Assembly: GCA_002397275.1 (NCBI GenBank)
Contig: DHAA01000144.1
Span: forward strand, 1 to 6,476
Direction: 5' to 3'
Source: Thermacetogenium sp. UBA4966
Lineage (GTDB): Bacteria; Bacillota; DSM-12270; Thermacetogeniales; Thermacetogeniaceae
DNA: 6,476 bases
The notes under the pieces: generated by a model
Told to the model about the DNA's origin: nothing
The model's database searches: none
The model's input: the letters and a program-made list of their open reading frames with translations, nothing else
In this document: positions 4,975 through 6,476 of the stretch, piece by piece
Layout of the letters: every line of letters starts with the position of its first letter
Numbering within the stretch: position 1 is the stretch's first letter
Position numbers and translations under genes: made by a program

Positions 4975-6476
4975 CTAATCTATGTCACTGATTTCGTACA
5001 ATGTAGCGCCATTTCCCATTCCCATGCGGCTGTCTTGAGTAGCGCCTTCGCCGGAATCCGCCTGCCACTCTTCAGCGGGGATCTCCGTGCCGTTAGCCCT
5101 GATCCATTCCACTACCTCGCCGCTGCCGCCTCTGCCTCCGGCGCCGGATGAGGGTATCAGGAAATATTTCACTTTTTTATCTGCAATCATTTGTTCCAGC
5201 TTTTCAACGGTCAGAATAGGATCCGAACCGCTGAAGCCACCCATCGCTATGACCGCTTCACCGGTTTGAATAATATAGGACTGCGCTGTGGAGGTTTCCG
5301 TGGTCATAAACAGGTAAGCTTCCCCCGTGTTATTACTGGTTACATAGTCCAGCAATTTCGTGTTGACAGCGGAGCCTGTGCCGCCAATAGCGCCTCTGCC
5401 AATACCGCCCCCATCGCTCCCCTGCCTTTGGCCGAAGTCCTGTTGTTGGTTTGGCCTGGCCTGAGGCAGCGAGCTGTTGTCGCCATCAAGGAGCGGAGTA
5501 GCGGACCAATACAAGGGCGCGGCCAGTAAGGCCAATATAGCGGCGGTTGCGGCGAGCGAGGCCAGCTTTTCCTTCTTGGCGGCGAGTAGCAGGAGCAGCG
5601 CCAGCCCGACCCCCGAGACGCCGACCCCGATCAGCCATCCCCTGCCGATCTGGTTTTGATAGGGCTGCAGAATGTAAAGTTCAAAGAAGGTGGTAAACAA
5701 AATGCTTACCGGCAACAGCCGTTTTTTCCACCCTTCCTCGCTGCGGTACAGGCTGCAAAGCTCAACCCAGCCTGCTCCTGTCAGGGCCGCGATGGGGGGC
5801 GCCAGCATGATCAGATAATAATGATGGAAGAAACCTGCTATGCTGAAAAAGGCCATTACAGGAAGCAGCCAGACCAACCAGAAGAAGGTCTCCTTTTCTT
5901 TATCAGTCAGCGGCTTTCTGCGGCGGACGCCTGCCAGCAAAGCGACACAGGCGAAGAAAACAAAAGGCAGCAGCCAGCTGGCTTGTCCGGAGAGCTCAGA
6001 CTGGAACAAGCGCAGCGGTCCGGCCTGACCGGTGCCGAACATGCCTCCTACTCCCTGCCTTTGCTGTCCGTCCCCGCCGGGCATTGCGCCCGCAGAACCT
6101 CCGTTGAAGCCCCCCGGCATCCTGTATCCGTCCGGCGTGGATGTCTGCGGGCCGGAAGTATAACCGTAACCGGATGCATCCTGCTGCTGCTGCGGGTTGG
6201 TCATATTATCCCTGTCCTGGTCCGTTTGTTGTTGGTCTGTTCCTGCTCCCGGCTGCTGCGGGTTGGGTATATTACTGTTTTGGTCCAATTGCTGCCGGTC
6301 GCTTCCCGCTCCCGGCGGCTGTTGCCGGTCTGTCGGCGCGCCGCCGGAGGCCGCGCCCCCGCCGCCCATTCCCATGAGGCGTTCTATTCCGTTATAGGCA
6401 AAAGCAAGCTCCAGCACGGAGTTCGTTTGGCTGCCTCCGACATAGGGGCGGTTTTCCTCCGGGATCGCATCCACGA
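4975..6476 (-). CDS. GT39/YkcB-type membrane glycosyltransferase, C-terminal part (5' partial)
   Basis: This is the C-terminal 500 residues of a multi-pass glycosyltransferase of the ArnT/PMT-like family 39, which uses lipid-linked sugars to modify extracellular acceptors. The frame is open to the window edge, so the catalytic N-terminal part is missing; the GTG at 6474 is an internal codon. Numbering from there: the conserved NRPYVGGSQTNSVLELAFAYNG (8-29), a Gly/Gln/Pro-rich linker (36-152), at least five membrane segments (about 165-183, 196-213, 216-234, 252-270, 280-298; a further one near 304-323), the motif FFHHYYLIMLAPPIAAL (215-231), and an external C-terminal domain of the YkcA/B type (about 371-496) with GEAVIAMGGFSGSDPILTVEKL and VKYFLIPSSG. 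The GT2 and GtrA genes follow on the same strand, which supports a shared pathway. The family is firm; sugar and acceptor are unknown. Confidence 0.92.
   Translation of the reverse strand, partial: VDAIPEENRPYVGGSQTNSVLELAFAYNGIERLMGMGGGGAASGGAPTDRQQPPGAGSDRQQLDQNSNIPNPQQPGAGTDQQQTDQDRDNMTNPQQQQDASGYGYTSGPQTSTPDGYRMPGGFNGGSAGAMPGGDGQQRQGVGGMFGTGQAGPLRLFQSELSGQASWLLPFVFFACVALLAGVRRRKPLTDKEKETFFWLVWLLPVMAFFSIAGFFHHYYLIMLAPPIAALTGAGWVELCSLYRSEEGWKKRLLPVSILFTTFFELYILQPYQNQIGRGWLIGVGVSGVGLALLLLLAAKKEKLASLAATAAILALLAAPLYWSATPLLDGDNSSLPQARPNQQQDFGQRQGSDGGGIGRGAIGGTGSAVNTKLLDYVTSNNTGEAYLFMTTETSTAQSYIIQTGEAVIAMGGFSGSDPILTVEKLEQMIADKKVKYFLIPSSGAGGRGGSGEVVEWIRANGTEIPAEEWQADSGEGATQDSRMGMGNGATLYEISDID
6191..6322 (-). 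repeat. Two tandem 66-bp imperfect repeats in the GT39 linker
   Basis: Two adjacent 66-bp units (6191-6256 and 6257-6322) each begin GGGTTGG on the plus strand and encode 22 residues of the type PGAG(S/T)D(R/Q)QQ.DQ...NPQQ in the protein. The unit length is a multiple of three, so copy number changes would keep the frame. The repeat is low-complexity and probably forms a flexible, disordered extracytoplasmic loop. Confidence 0.7.

Noticed and set aside
6191..6322. CRISPR-like array
   Set aside because: There are only two adjacent 66-bp units without spacers, they keep the reading frame, and they encode a low-complexity linker.
5087..6397. Several plus-strand frames opposite the GT39 gene
   Set aside because: They arise from the low-complexity and GC-rich codons of the minus-strand gene and have no recognisable domains.

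Overview
The window looks like a chromosomal segment of a low-to-mid-GC Firmicute, most probably a Clostridia/Peptococcaceae-type bacterium. The evidence is strong GGAGG-type ribosome binding sites, a YkcB/YkcC-like envelope glycosylation cluster, and Gram-positive-style toxin-antitoxin and IS630 genes. This placement rests on gene content and style, not on a diagnostic marker.

Layout: (a) 1-639, plus strand, is the C-terminal half of a GC-rich NAD-dependent malic enzyme cut by the window edge, followed by two terminator-like hairpins. (b) About 748-2275, minus strand, is an AT-rich two-gene toxin-antitoxin cassette. A 145-residue MqsR-like putative toxin is followed 13 bases later by an antitoxin that fuses an MqsA-like Cys motif, an XRE helix-turn-helix and a Panacea (DUF4065/SocA-like) domain. 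Two staggered near-consensus promoters and overlapping inverted repeats lie just before the toxin start. (c) 2281-2550 holds no convincing gene, but contains a perfect 15-bp palindrome, a hairpin with a T-tract, and an unexplained open frame. (d) About 2530-3304, plus strand, is a 5' remnant of an IS630-family insertion sequence. Its transposase shifts frame at an A7 run and is cut off before the rest of the DDE catalytic core. (e) 3357-6476, minus strand, is a more GC-rich envelope glycosylation cluster. In transcription order it encodes a GT39/YkcB-type membrane glycosyltransferase (5' end outside the window), a DPM1/YkcC-type GT2 glycosyltransferase with two C-terminal membrane helices, and a GtrA-family membrane protein.

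How the parts work together: the GT2, GtrA and GT39 proteins form a plausible three-part pathway. The GT2 enzyme would load a sugar on undecaprenyl phosphate inside the cell, GtrA would help move it across the membrane, and the GT39 enzyme would transfer it to an extracellular acceptor. The AT-rich block with the toxin-antitoxin pair and IS fragment sits between two convergent, GC-richer chromosomal units, which is the usual picture of a horizontally acquired insertion. The toxin-antitoxin cassette, with its three-domain antitoxin and peculiar promoter arrangement, is the most interesting part of the window.
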